Positions 42,026 through 50,379 of a stretch of 64,000 nt of DNA are shown one piece after another. Positions within the stretch are counted from its first letter, which is position 1, and every line of letters starts with the position of its first letter. This DNA comes from Propionicimonas sp020161015. GTDB lineage: Bacteria; Actinomycetota; Actinomycetes; Propionibacteriales; Propionibacteriaceae. The notes under the pieces are model-generated. The model did not search any database and had not been told where the DNA came from. It saw only the letters and a program-made list of their open reading frames with translations. A program made the translations under genes and the position numbers. Where the stretch lies: contig NZ_CAXWGX010000012.1 in assembly GCF_964266745.1 (NCBI RefSeq), positions 581,392-645,391 of the forward strand, read 5' to 3'.

Positions 42026-42700
42026 CTAGAACGTGCCGGTCGACCACACCGTTCCGGCCGGCCCGACCAGTTCGACGGAGGCGGGTGGGTCGCCGGGGAG
42101 CGGCACGACCCACGAGCCCGAGGCGACACCGGTGCCGTACTCGTCGCTCAACGACCAGGAACCGCCGCTGCTGCGGGAGCCGTCGCGCGCCACGAGCACG
42201 CACTCGTAGGTCGCGCCCGGCCGGCCGGTGGTGACGTTGAGCACCAGATAGGGCCGCCCGTCGAGGGTTGCCAGGCCGGCGGAGCCCACGGCCTCTCCGC
42301 GTGCCGTGAGCAACGGGGCGGCGACCGGGGCGTGGCGCGGGGTCGCCGGCGGCCCGCCGAACAGCGACGACGCGGCCAGCGTGCCGCCGATCCCGGCGAG
42401 GAGTCCGACCAGGACGGCCGCGGCGAGCAGCAGCACCGGGCGTCGCGTGCGCCGGGGGAGAGGAGGGGTCGCGGGCTGCGTCGCACCCATGGCCGCCAGC
42501 ACCCGCCCGGAGAAGCCCGCCGGGGGCGCAACCGACGGGGTGGACGCCAGCGCCTGGGCGAGCCCGTCGGAGAGGCCGGCGTATTCGTCGCGGCACTCGG
42601 GGCACGCAGCCAGGTGCGCCACGAGCCGCTCCTGGGTGCCGGCGTCGAGTTCGGCGAGGGCCAGCGCGACGAGCGCGTCGGTGCCGGGGTGGTCAGTCAC
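42026..42700 (-). CDS. Zinc-binding anti-sigma factor (RskA-like)
   Basis: The 224-residue membrane protein restrains the upstream ECF sigma factor. The N-terminal ZAS domain holds His29, Cys33 and Cys36 (HLAACPEC), a single membrane helix spans about 88-111, and the outside part is an RskA-like domain (LVLNVTTGRPGATYECVLV, GSWVVPLPG). RskA proteins are degraded by regulated proteolysis to free SigK. GTG 42700 overlaps the sigma stop by 8 bases (GTGACTGA), so the two are translationally coupled. Confidence 0.92.
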   Translation of the reverse strand: MTDHPGTDALVALALAELDAGTQERLVAHLAACPECRDEYAGLSDGLAQALASTPSVAPPAGFSGRVLAAMGATQPATPPLPRRTRRPVLLLAAAVLVGLLAGIGGTLAASSLFGGPPATPRHAPVAAPLLTARGEAVGSAGLATLDGRPYLVLNVTTGRPGATYECVLVARDGSRSSGGSWSLSDEYGTGVASGSWVVPLPGDPPASVELVGPAGTVWSTGTF

Positions 42701-43265
42701 GTTCCGCCTCCACTGCCAGCCGCATCCGGCGCAGCCCGGTGCGGATCCGCGTCTTCGCGGTGCCCAAGGGGATGCCCTCGTGCTCCGCGACCTCCACCAT
42801 GGTGAGGCCGGCGACCACCGACAGCACCACGGCACGGGCCTGTTCGGGTGGAAGCCGCGCCAGGCGTTCGGCCGCGGCGAGCGTCTCCAGCCGCCCACCC
42901 GTCCCCTCGGGCGTCCTCGAGCCCAGGGTGGCGTTCAGCAGCACCTCCAGTTCTCCGGCCTCCACGGGGGAGGACCGTCGTGCCCGGATGGCGTCGATCG
43001 CCAGGTTCCTGGTGATCGTCAGCAGCCAGGTGAGGACCGACCCCCGCCGCGGGTCGTAGCTGCCCGCCGCGCGCCAGGCACGCAGGAAGGCCTCCTGGGC
43101 GATGTCCTCGGCCAGCGCACGGTCGCGGGTCATCGCGACCGCCAGCCCGAAGACCGGGCCCTGGAACCGGCGGACGAAGGCGACCGCTGCGGCGTCGTCG
43201 TTGAGCGCCAGCGCGCTCACCAGCGCTGCGTCCGATGCGCGATCGGCCAGCGAGAACAGGGTCAC
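42693..43265 (-). CDS. ECF sigma factor (SigK-like)
   Basis: The 190-residue sigma factor has region 2 (FVRRFQGPVFGLAVAMTRDRALAEDIAQEAFLRAW) and region 4 (MVEVAEHEGIPLGTAKTRIRTG) only, typical of ECF group 19/SigK-like factors. The start is GTG 43265, 7 bases after the -10 element of its own promoter (CAATCCG-N15-CGTATC on the minus strand), so it probably drives itself. The same element controls the divergent lipoprotein gene. The following gene is its RskA-like anti-sigma factor. Confidence 0.93.
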   Translation of the reverse strand: MTLFSLADRASDAALVSALALNDDAAAVAFVRRFQGPVFGLAVAMTRDRALAEDIAQEAFLRAWRAAGSYDPRRGSVLTWLLTITRNLAIDAIRARRSSPVEAGELEVLLNATLGSRTPEGTGGRLETLAAAERLARLPPEQARAVVLSVVAGLTMVEVAEHEGIPLGTAKTRIRTGLRRMRLAVEAERD

Positions 43266-43272
43266 ACCATCG

Positions 43273-43300
43273 GATACGGGCGAAGGGGCCGGACGGATTG
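43273..43300 (-). promoter_or_regulatory. ECF-type promoter of the sigma/anti-sigma operon
   Basis: On the minus strand CAATCCG (-35), 15 bases, CGTATC (-10), followed 7 bases later by the GTG of the ECF gene. Identical boxes and spacing occur in the divergent promoter, implying recognition by the same ECF factor. Confidence 0.8.
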
Positions 43301-43325
43301 CGCGGGCGCCCCTCGGACGCCGACG

Positions 43326-43353
43326 CAATCCGAAACCCGAGCCCGGACGTATC
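43326..43353 (+). promoter_or_regulatory. ECF-type promoter of the lipoprotein-DUF2231 operon
   Basis: CAATCCG, 15 bases, CGTATC on the plus strand, 36 bases before the ATG at 43390. Exact copy of the boxes before the ECF sigma gene, in the opposite direction. Confidence 0.8.
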
Positions 43354-43389
43354 ACCGTGCAGGACCACCCACCCGATCGAGGAGGAACC

Positions 43390-43902
43390 ATGTTCGCACG
43401 ATCCCGGCTCGCCATGGCCGTCGCGCCCGCGCTCTGCGTCGTCCTGCTGGGCGCCTGCACGGCGACCCCGGCCACACCTGCCGGCGCGCCGGCCCAGACC
43501 ACCGCCGCCACGGCCCCCCCGACCCCGGTGACCAGCCCGGCAACGGCGGACGCGGCGACCCTCGCCCTCGCGATGGCCGACACCAGCCTCGGCCAGGTCC
43601 TCGTGGACGGCAAGGGCATGACCCTCTACCTGTTCACCAAGGACAGCGCGAACACCAGCGCCTGCACCGGCGCCTGCCTGGTCGCCTGGCCACCGCTGAT
43701 CGGTGCGCCCACTGCCGGCGCGGGCGTGGACGGCAGCCTGCTCGGCTCGTTCACCCGCCAGGACGGCCGGGTCCAGGCCACCTACAACGGCTGGCCGCTG
43801 TACTACTGGAAGGACGACCGCGCGCCCGGCGACGTGCTCGGCCAGAACGTCAACGGCGTGTGGTTCGTGCTGGACCGCAACGGCGACGCGGTGAAGAAGT
43901 AG
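43390..43902 (+). CDS. COG4315-repeat secreted lipoprotein
   Basis: The 170-residue protein is a lipoprotein (lipobox LLGAC, Cys23) with a Thr/Pro/Ala linker and two COG4315 repeats (GQVLVDGKGMTLYLFTKD and VQATYNGWPLYYWKDDRAPGDV) plus the CTGACLVAWPP cysteines. Such proteins are common targets of SigK-type ECF factors and may handle oxidants or metals at the surface; the activity is unknown. GAGGAGGAA precedes the ATG. The ECF promoter element lies upstream. The DUF2231 gene follows by 3 bases. Confidence 0.9.
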   Translation: MFARSRLAMAVAPALCVVLLGACTATPATPAGAPAQTTAATAPPTPVTSPATADAATLALAMADTSLGQVLVDGKGMTLYLFTKDSANTSACTGACLVAWPPLIGAPTAGAGVDGSLLGSFTRQDGRVQATYNGWPLYYWKDDRAPGDVLGQNVNGVWFVLDRNGDAVKK

Positions 43903-43905
43903 CCG

Positions 43906-44334
43906 ATGTCGGTCTTCGGGCTTCCGCTGCACCCCCTGGTGGTGCACGCCGCCGTGGTGCTCGTGCCCCTGGCGGCCCTCGGCGGGCTCGCCGTGGTCGC
44001 GTCCGGCCGGGCCCGTGAGCGGTACGGCTGGCTCGCGGTGGCGTTCGCCGTCGCTGCGGCGGGGTCGGCCATCGTGGCGAAGCTGTCCGGCGAGGCCCTC
44101 GCCGCGACGCTCGTCGCCCCGTCGCTGGTCGACGTCCACCGCACGTGGGGCGAGGTCGTGCCCTACCCGGCTGTCGCGCTGGCGGTCGCGCTCCCCGCGG
44201 CGCTGGTGCTGCGGGCCCGGTGGCGTCCGGGATGGTGGGCGGCCGCGGTCGTGGTGGTTCTCTCCGCGGTCGCCGCGCTGGTGCTGGTGGTGCTCACCGG
44301 CCACAGCGGGGCGGTCGCGGTGTGGGGCGGGTGA
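43906..44334 (+). CDS. DUF2231 membrane protein
   Basis: A 142-residue protein with four membrane segments and the DUF2231 opening FGLPLHPLVVHAAVVLVPLA, whose two histidines could bind heme or metal. Proteins of this family often pair with COG4315 lipoproteins, suggesting a membrane redox unit. It begins 3 bases after the lipoprotein stop and shares the ECF promoter. Function is inferred from pairing only. Confidence 0.88.
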   Translation: MSVFGLPLHPLVVHAAVVLVPLAALGGLAVVASGRARERYGWLAVAFAVAAAGSAIVAKLSGEALAATLVAPSLVDVHRTWGEVVPYPAVALAVALPAALVLRARWRPGWWAAAVVVVLSAVAALVLVVLTGHSGAVAVWGG

Positions 44335-44338
44335 GGCG

Positions 44339-45544
44339 TCAGCCCAGGAACGCGCGCAGGCCGGCGAGCGCCCGGTCGACGTCGTCGTCGGTGCTGTACG
44401 GGGCCAGGCCGAGGCGCAGCCCGTGGGTGTCGGCGACACCGAGGCGCTGGAACGGTTCCCAGGCGTAGAACGACCCGGCGGGCGCGAGGACGCCGCGCGT
44501 GGCGAGGAAGGCGTAGGCGTCCGCGGTGCGGCGTCCGGGAAGCGTGAGCAGGAGCGTCGGTGTCCGGTCGGCCGCGCGGGAGTGCAGCACCACGGCGTCG
44601 CCGAGCTCGGCCAGGCCGTCCTCCAGCCGGCGCCGGAGCCGCAGCTCGTGCGCGTCCACGGCCTCCATCGACGCTCGCAGGCGTGCGCGGCGATTGCCGC
44701 CGGTGCCCGGGACGATGCCGGCGAGGAAGTCCACCGCAGCGGTGGCCCCGGCCATCACCTCGTAGGGCAGGGTGCCGAGCTCGAAGCGCTCGGGCACCAC
44801 GTCGGTGGAGGGCAGCAGCTTGTCGGGGTGGAGCGTCTCGAGCAGGGCCGGGGACGCGGCCAGCACCGCGCAGTGCGGCCCGAGGAACTTGTAGGGCGAG
44901 CACACGTAGACGTCGGCCCCGAGCGCGGCGACGTCGACGAACGAGTGCGCGGCGTGGTGGACGCCGTCGACCCACACCAGGGCGCCCACCGCGTGGGCGG
45001 CGGCGGCGATCTCCGCGACCGGCGGACGGGTGCCGATGAGGTTGGAGGCGCCGGTCACGGCCACGAGCCGCGTCCGTGGGGTGATCGCCTGCGCGACGCT
45101 GTCGGGGTCGACCTCCCCGGTCGCCGGGTCGAAGTCGATCCAGCGGACGGTCACGCCCGTGGCGGCGGCGGCCTGAACCCACGGACGCACGTTCGCGTCG
45201 TGGTCGAGGCGGCTGACCACCACCTCGTCCCCGGGTGCCCACGTGCGGGCAAGGGGACGGGACAGGTCGTAGGTCAGCTGGGTGGCGCTGCGTCCGTACA
45301 CGATGCCGGCCGGGTCGGCGCCGAGGAGGTCGGCGTAGGCGCGACGGAAGGCGAGCACAGCGGCGTCCGCGTTCCGCTCCGACGGGCCCACCGTCCCGCG
45401 GTTCGACAGGGGGGCGGTCAGGGTCGCGGCGATCGCGTCGGCCACCTCGCGGGGGGCCTGGGTCCCGCCGGGGCCGTCGAAGTGGGCCAGCCCCGAGCGC
45501 AGGGACGGGAAGTGGCTGCGCAGTTCGTCGATGTCATAGGTCAT
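44339..45544 (-). CDS. Cysteine desulfurase-like PLP enzyme
   Basis: The 401-residue fold-type I PLP enzyme shows FDGPGGTQAP, the conserved VWVDGVHHAAHSFVDV and the PLP lysine in CSPYKFLGPHCAVL. It matches the cysteine-desulfurase-like VC1184 subfamily of the aminotransferase class V group, whose substrates are unproven. No iron-sulfur assembly genes are nearby, so a role in Fe-S assembly should not be assumed. It is convergent with the DUF2231 gene, 4 bases apart. ATG 45544. Confidence 0.9.
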   Translation of the reverse strand: MTYDIDELRSHFPSLRSGLAHFDGPGGTQAPREVADAIAATLTAPLSNRGTVGPSERNADAAVLAFRRAYADLLGADPAGIVYGRSATQLTYDLSRPLARTWAPGDEVVVSRLDHDANVRPWVQAAAATGVTVRWIDFDPATGEVDPDSVAQAITPRTRLVAVTGASNLIGTRPPVAEIAAAAHAVGALVWVDGVHHAAHSFVDVAALGADVYVCSPYKFLGPHCAVLAASPALLETLHPDKLLPSTDVVPERFELGTLPYEVMAGATAAVDFLAGIVPGTGGNRRARLRASMEAVDAHELRLRRRLEDGLAELGDAVVLHSRAADRTPTLLLTLPGRRTADAYAFLATRGVLAPAGSFYAWEPFQRLGVADTHGLRLGLAPYSTDDDVDRALAGLRAFLG

Positions 45545-45646
45545 GGGTGCTCCGGTCTCGCGGTTCGGCGCTGGGAGTCTACGAGGCTGCGGGGCGTCGG
45601 GGCGCCGCGGCTGAAATCTGCTCCCTTCCAGGTCCATGATGGGGGG

Positions 45647-46216
45647 ATGAGCGGGGTGGCCGAACGGGCGTTCGCAGCGCTGGTCGAGGCCGGCGCCCGC
45701 CTGGAACCGGGCCTGACCGAGGCCGAGCGTGTCGACGTCGAGGCGCGCTGGGGATTCCGCTTCTGCGACGACCACGCCGCGCTGCTGGCCCTCGGCGTCC
45801 CGGTGGGCGACGGCTGGCTGGACTGGCGCGACGACCCCGAGATCATCGTGCGTGCCCGTCTCGACCTCCCGGTCGACGGGTTGCTGTTCGACGTCGGGCA
45901 CAACGGCTTCTGGCCGGCCTCCTGGGGGGAGCGCCCCGCGGCGGCCGCTGTGGCGGAGGCCACCGCCCGCGAGCAGCTCGCCCGCTGGCCCCGGCTCGTC
46001 CCGCTCTACGGCCACCGCTACGTCCCGGCCGGGCCGTGCCCCGCGCCTGCGCCGGTGCTGTCGGTGGTGCAGAGCGACGTGATCTTCTACGGCCTCGACC
46101 TGCACGACTGGGTGCGCCGGGAGTTCTTCGGTGTGCCGCTGCCCCCGGCGTCCAGCCGCCCGGAGGTGGGGGAGTGGTCCCGCCTCGCCGGCGGCTGTGA
46201 GGACTGCGACCTGTAG
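45647..46216 (+). CDS. SUKH/SMI1-KNR4-like protein
   Basis: The 189-residue soluble protein begins with a segment like the SUKH fold (LEPGLTEAERVDVEARWGFRFCDDHAALLALGVP, GWLDWRDDPE). It has further conserved-looking aromatic stretches (FDVGHNGFWPASWG, YGHRYVPAGP, FYGLDLHDWVRREFFGVP) and a Cys pair near the end (CEDCDL). SUKH proteins are often toxin immunity proteins; no toxin gene is adjacent, so the role is open. A CATGAT box precedes the ATG by 6 bases. Confidence 0.65.
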   Translation: MSGVAERAFAALVEAGARLEPGLTEAERVDVEARWGFRFCDDHAALLALGVPVGDGWLDWRDDPEIIVRARLDLPVDGLLFDVGHNGFWPASWGERPAAAAVAEATAREQLARWPRLVPLYGHRYVPAGPCPAPAPVLSVVQSDVIFYGLDLHDWVRREFFGVPLPPASSRPEVGEWSRLAGGCEDCDL

Positions 46217-46242
46217 GGCGCGGCGTGGGCCGGGGGTGGCGG

Positions 46243-48969
46243 TCAGGCGTGCGAGCCCCCCGGCGCCGGGCTGTCCGGGTCGCCCAGCCACCCGCGGCGC
46301 ACCATCCACTTCACCAGCTCCAGCACCGGCACGAGGGACGCGGACAGCCCGACCACCACGAGCCAGTCCGTCACCGACAACCCGAACGTGCCGAACGGGC
46401 CCTGGAGGACGGGAAGGTAGATGATCGCGCAGAGGAGGGCGGCCTCCCACAGGAGCGCCAGGTTCAGCCAGCGGTTCGCGAACGGCCGGTCGAACACCGA
46501 ATGCCGGTCGGAGCGGAAGTTGTAGGCCTTGAGGAACTCGATGAGCACCAGGGACACGAACACCATGCCCATCGCCTCGCGCAGCCCGCGTCCGGTGGAG
46601 AGGACCCAGGCGAACAGGCCGAGGTTCACCGCCGTCGACCACGCGCCTCCGGCGGCCATCAGGGTGATCACGGGTCGGGTGAAGATGCCGGTGCGCGGGT
46701 GGCGCGGGTGTCGCGCCATGAGGTCGCCCTCGGGCGGGTCGACGGCGAGCGCGAGGGCGGGGAGGCCGTCGGTGGCGAGGTTCACGTAGAGGATCTGGAC
46801 GGCCGAGAGCGGCAGCGGCAGGCCGGCGAGCACCGCGCCGACCATCAGCCCGACCTCGCCGATGTTCGCCGACAGCAGGTACATCAGGTACTTCTTGATG
46901 TTGTCGTAGACCCCGCGACCCTCCTCGACCGCCGCGACGATCGAGGCGAAGTTGTCGTCGGTGAGGGTCATGTCGGCGGCCTCCTTGGTGACGTCGGTGC
47001 CGGTCTGGCCCATGGCGACGCCGATGTCCGCCTTCTTCAGGGCCGGGGCGTCGTTCACGCCGTCCCCGGTCATGGCCACGATGTGCTCGCGCGCCTGCAG
47101 CGCGCTCACCACCCGCAGCTTGTGCGCGGGCGAGACCCGCGCGTACACGTCGATGGACGGCACCTCCTCGATCAGCCGGGCGTCGTCCATGGCGTCGAGT
47201 TCCGCGCCGACCACGACCCGTCCGTGGCGCAGCAGGCCGAGCTCCCGCGCCACCGCGGCCGCGGTGACGGGGTGGTCGCCGGTGATCATCACCGGCCGGA
47301 TGCCGGCGCGCTCGCACACCTCGATCGCCGCCCGGGCCTCCGGCCGGGGCGGGTCGATCATCCCGGCCAGGCCCAGGAGGGTCATCCCGTGGCGCGCGGT
47401 GGCGAGCGCGGCGTCGGGCCGCTCGGCGACGGCGAGCACGCGTAGGGCGTCGGCGGCGAAGGCCCTCGCCACCTCGGCGACCCGTTCCCGGGTGGCCTCG
47501 TCGAGGGGGACGACGCCCTCGCCCGTTCGCAGGCCCGTGCAGTCGCCGAGGACGGCCTCCGGCGCCCCCTTGGTGAGGGCCGTCGTACGTCCCTGTGCGA
47601 CGTGGAGCGTGGTCATGCGCTTGGTCTCGGAGGTGAACGGGATCTCCTGCGTGCGGGGCGCGGACGCCTCCAGCGACTCCCGGTCCAGGCCGGCCTTGGC
47701 CGCGGCCACCACCAGCGCGCCCTCGGTGGGGTCGCCGGTGATCCGCCAGCCGTCCGGGGACTGCTGGAGCCGGGCGTCGCTGGCCAGGACGGCGGCAGCG
47801 AGAAGGGCGGTGAGCTCGGGGCTGGGGGCGGCGGCGGCACCGTCGACGGAGTAGTCGCCGGCCGGTTCATAGCCGGAGCCGCCGACCTCCCACGTCCGGC
47901 CGGCCGCCCACACCCTGCGGACGGTCATCTCGTTGCGGGTGAGCGTGCCGGTCTTGTCCGAGCAGATCACCGACGTGCTGCCCAGGGTCTCCACGGCCGG
48001 GAGCCGACGGATCAGGGCGTGCCGGCGGGCCATCCGCTGGACGCCGATGGCGAGCGAGATCGTGACCACCGCGGGCAGTGCCTCGGGCACGACGGCGACC
48101 GCCAGCGCGATGCCGAACAGGAGCATCTCCAGCCAGGGCTGTCCCCGCAGGAGGCCGAGGACCACGATCACCAGCACGATCGCCAGCGCGGCCCGGGCGA
48201 GGACGGCCCCGACCCGGTCGAGGTTCTTCTGGAGCGGCGTGCGGCCCGCCTCGACGCCCTCGAGCAGCTGGGCGATCCGTCCGAACTCGGTGCGCATGCC
48301 CGTGGTGACCACGACCGCCCGTCCGCGCCCGTGGGTCACCGCGGTGCCGGCGTGCACGATGTTGGTGCGGTCGGCGACGGCGAGGTCGGCGTCCGCGAGC
48401 GGCTCGGCGTGCTTGGCCACCGGCAGCGACTCCCCGGTCAGCGGGGCCTCGTCGACCATCAGGTTGGCCGACTCGACCATGCGGGCGTCGGCCGGGACGC
48501 GGTCGCCGGGGTGCAGGAGCACGACGTCGCCGGGGACGAGGTCGCGGGTGGGCACGGGGCCCTCCCGGCCGTCCCGCACGACGGTGGCGACGGGGGCGGC
48601 GAGCTCGCGGAGGGCCTCGATGGCCCGCTCGGCGCGGAACTCCTGGACGAAGCCGAGGGCGACGGCGAACAGGACGATGACGGCGATCACGACCGACTCC
48701 GTGGAGTGCCCGAGGAAGAACGACAGCCCGGTCGCCGCGAGCAGGATCACGATCAGCACGTTCTGGAACTGGGCGGCGAGGATCCGCCAGCCGGAGACCC
48801 GACGCGTCGCGCGGATCTCGTTGGGCCCGTAGCTCTCGAGCCGGGCCCGGGCCTCGCGGCTGCTGAGCCCGTCCTCGCCGCTGCCGAGCGCGTCGAAGGC
48901 CGCGTCCACGCCGGCGGTGTGCCAGCGGGAGCCGTCCGGGGTCTGCGCCTCGCCCGAGGGCCCAGCCAT
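46243..48969 (-). CDS. P2-type cation-transporting ATPase
   Basis: The 908-residue P-type ATPase pumps cations, most like bacterial P2A Ca2+ or Na+/K+-like pumps. It has the actuator motif DEAPLTGES, phosphorylation motif CSDKTGTLT, hinge GDGVNDAPALKKADIG, and about ten membrane helices including AVAVVPEALPAVVTISLAIG with the PEAL ion-binding segment. TACCGT 6 bases before ATG 48969 gives a leaderless start. Its ion is uncertain; PEAL and N-terminal layout favour calcium-like transport. Confidence 0.92.
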   Translation of the reverse strand: MAGPSGEAQTPDGSRWHTAGVDAAFDALGSGEDGLSSREARARLESYGPNEIRATRRVSGWRILAAQFQNVLIVILLAATGLSFFLGHSTESVVIAVIVLFAVALGFVQEFRAERAIEALRELAAPVATVVRDGREGPVPTRDLVPGDVVLLHPGDRVPADARMVESANLMVDEAPLTGESLPVAKHAEPLADADLAVADRTNIVHAGTAVTHGRGRAVVVTTGMRTEFGRIAQLLEGVEAGRTPLQKNLDRVGAVLARAALAIVLVIVVLGLLRGQPWLEMLLFGIALAVAVVPEALPAVVTISLAIGVQRMARRHALIRRLPAVETLGSTSVICSDKTGTLTRNEMTVRRVWAAGRTWEVGGSGYEPAGDYSVDGAAAAPSPELTALLAAAVLASDARLQQSPDGWRITGDPTEGALVVAAAKAGLDRESLEASAPRTQEIPFTSETKRMTTLHVAQGRTTALTKGAPEAVLGDCTGLRTGEGVVPLDEATRERVAEVARAFAADALRVLAVAERPDAALATARHGMTLLGLAGMIDPPRPEARAAIEVCERAGIRPVMITGDHPVTAAAVARELGLLRHGRVVVGAELDAMDDARLIEEVPSIDVYARVSPAHKLRVVSALQAREHIVAMTGDGVNDAPALKKADIGVAMGQTGTDVTKEAADMTLTDDNFASIVAAVEEGRGVYDNIKKYLMYLLSANIGEVGLMVGAVLAGLPLPLSAVQILYVNLATDGLPALALAVDPPEGDLMARHPRHPRTGIFTRPVITLMAAGGAWSTAVNLGLFAWVLSTGRGLREAMGMVFVSLVLIEFLKAYNFRSDRHSVFDRPFANRWLNLALLWEAALLCAIIYLPVLQGPFGTFGLSVTDWLVVVGLSASLVPVLELVKWMVRRGWLGDPDSPAPGGSHA

Positions 48970-49076
48970 CTCTCGACGGTAGCCGAGAGCGGCGGGCGGC
49001 GTGCCGGAACCGCGTCGAATGGTGCCGCGTCGCTCCTGCCGAGGGAACTCCCTCCGGCTCGGCATACTGGGTGACC

Positions 49077-50312
49077 GTGCCCGACCAGACCCCACCAACG
49101 CCGCACGGCGCCCGGGACCGGATCCCCGGCGAGGTGTGGGTGCTCGTCGCCGCAGCGTTCGTCATCGCCATCGGTTTCGGGCTGATCACGCCCGTGCTGC
49201 CGTCGTTCGCCCAGGGCTTCGGCGTCGGCGCCCTCGCCTCCAGCGTGGTGGTGAGCGCGTTCGCGTTCTTCCGGCTCGTGTTCGCCCCGGCGGGCGGGCG
49301 GCTCATCGCCCGGCTCGGCGAGCGGCCCGTCTACCTGGCGGGGCTGGTCATCGTCGCGGTGTCCACCGGCGCCACGGCGTTCGCCCAGGACTACTGGCAG
49401 TTGCTGGTGTTCCGGGGGCTCGGCGGGATCGGCTCGACGATGTTCACGGTCTCGGCCGTGGCACTGCTGGTGCGGCTGGCCCCCCCCGGCATCCGCGCCC
49501 GGGTGTCGTCGGCGTACGCGACGGCCTTCCTCCTCGGTGGTGTCGGCGGGCCGGTGGTCGGCGGACTGCTCGGCGGGCTGGGGCTGCGGGTGCCGTTCCT
49601 GGTGTACGCCGTCGCGCTGCTGCTGGCGGCCGGGATCGTGGCCGTCTTCCTGCGGCGTGCGTCCCTGCGTCCGGCGCCGGGCAGCCCGACCCTGCCGGCG
49701 CTGACGGTCCGCGAGGCATGGACGGACAGCGCCTACCGGGCGGCGTTCGGGTCGGGCTTCGCGAACGGCTGGGCCAACTTCGGCGTGCGGAACGCGATCC
49801 TGCCGCTGTTCGCCACCGCGGTCGTCGGCCGGGAACCGTGGGTGGCCGGGATGGCGCTCGCGGTGTTCGCCGCGGGGAACGCCGCAGGGCTCGTCCTCGC
49901 CGGACGCCAGTCCGACCGGGTGGGACGCCGTCCGTTCATCATCGCGGGGCTGGTGGTCTCGGGAATCGCCACCGCGGTGACCGGATTCGCGCACGACCTC
50001 CCGGTGCTCGTCGTCGTGTCGGTGGTCGCCGGGATCGGCGCGGGGGCGCTGAACCCGGCCCAGCAGGCGTCCCTGGCCGACGTGGTGGGTCGCGAGCGCA
50101 ACGGCGGCCCCGCTCTGGCCGCCTTTCAGATGTCGTCGGACCTCGGCTCGATCATCGGGCCGATCGTCGCCGGGCTTCTGGTCGATCGCGGCAGCTACGC
50201 GCTGGCGTTCGGCGTCACCGGCGCGATCACGCTGCTGGCGGCCGTCCCGTGGCTGCGAGCGCGGGAGACCCACGTCGTGCCACGAGCCGTCCGCGGGGTC
50301 CGGGGTCGCTGA
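49077..50312 (+). CDS. MFS transporter
   Basis: The 411-residue protein has 12 membrane helices and the MFS motif A between helices 2 and 3 (GGRLIARLGERPVYLAG) repeated between 8 and 9 (GRQSDRVGRRPFIIAG). It belongs to the DHA1-like drug-efflux branch; the substrate is unknown. CATACT ends 8 bases before GTG 49077; a GTG at 49071 is also possible. It is divergent from the P-type ATPase gene. No regulator is adjacent. Confidence 0.9.
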   Translation: MPDQTPPTPHGARDRIPGEVWVLVAAAFVIAIGFGLITPVLPSFAQGFGVGALASSVVVSAFAFFRLVFAPAGGRLIARLGERPVYLAGLVIVAVSTGATAFAQDYWQLLVFRGLGGIGSTMFTVSAVALLVRLAPPGIRARVSSAYATAFLLGGVGGPVVGGLLGGLGLRVPFLVYAVALLLAAGIVAVFLRRASLRPAPGSPTLPALTVREAWTDSAYRAAFGSGFANGWANFGVRNAILPLFATAVVGREPWVAGMALAVFAAGNAAGLVLAGRQSDRVGRRPFIIAGLVVSGIATAVTGFAHDLPVLVVVSVVAGIGAGALNPAQQASLADVVGRERNGGPALAAFQMSSDLGSIIGPIVAGLLVDRGSYALAFGVTGAITLLAAVPWLRARETHVVPRAVRGVRGR

Positions 50313-50379
50313 GCGTCGACGAGCGCCCGATCATGCCGACGGTGCGCGCGGGTCCTGCGGGTCGGCCAGCCGTGGGGGC

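Noticed and set aside
45647..46216. SUKH-like protein as immunity gene of a toxin system
   Set aside because: No toxin, secretion or polymorphic-toxin gene lies next to it.
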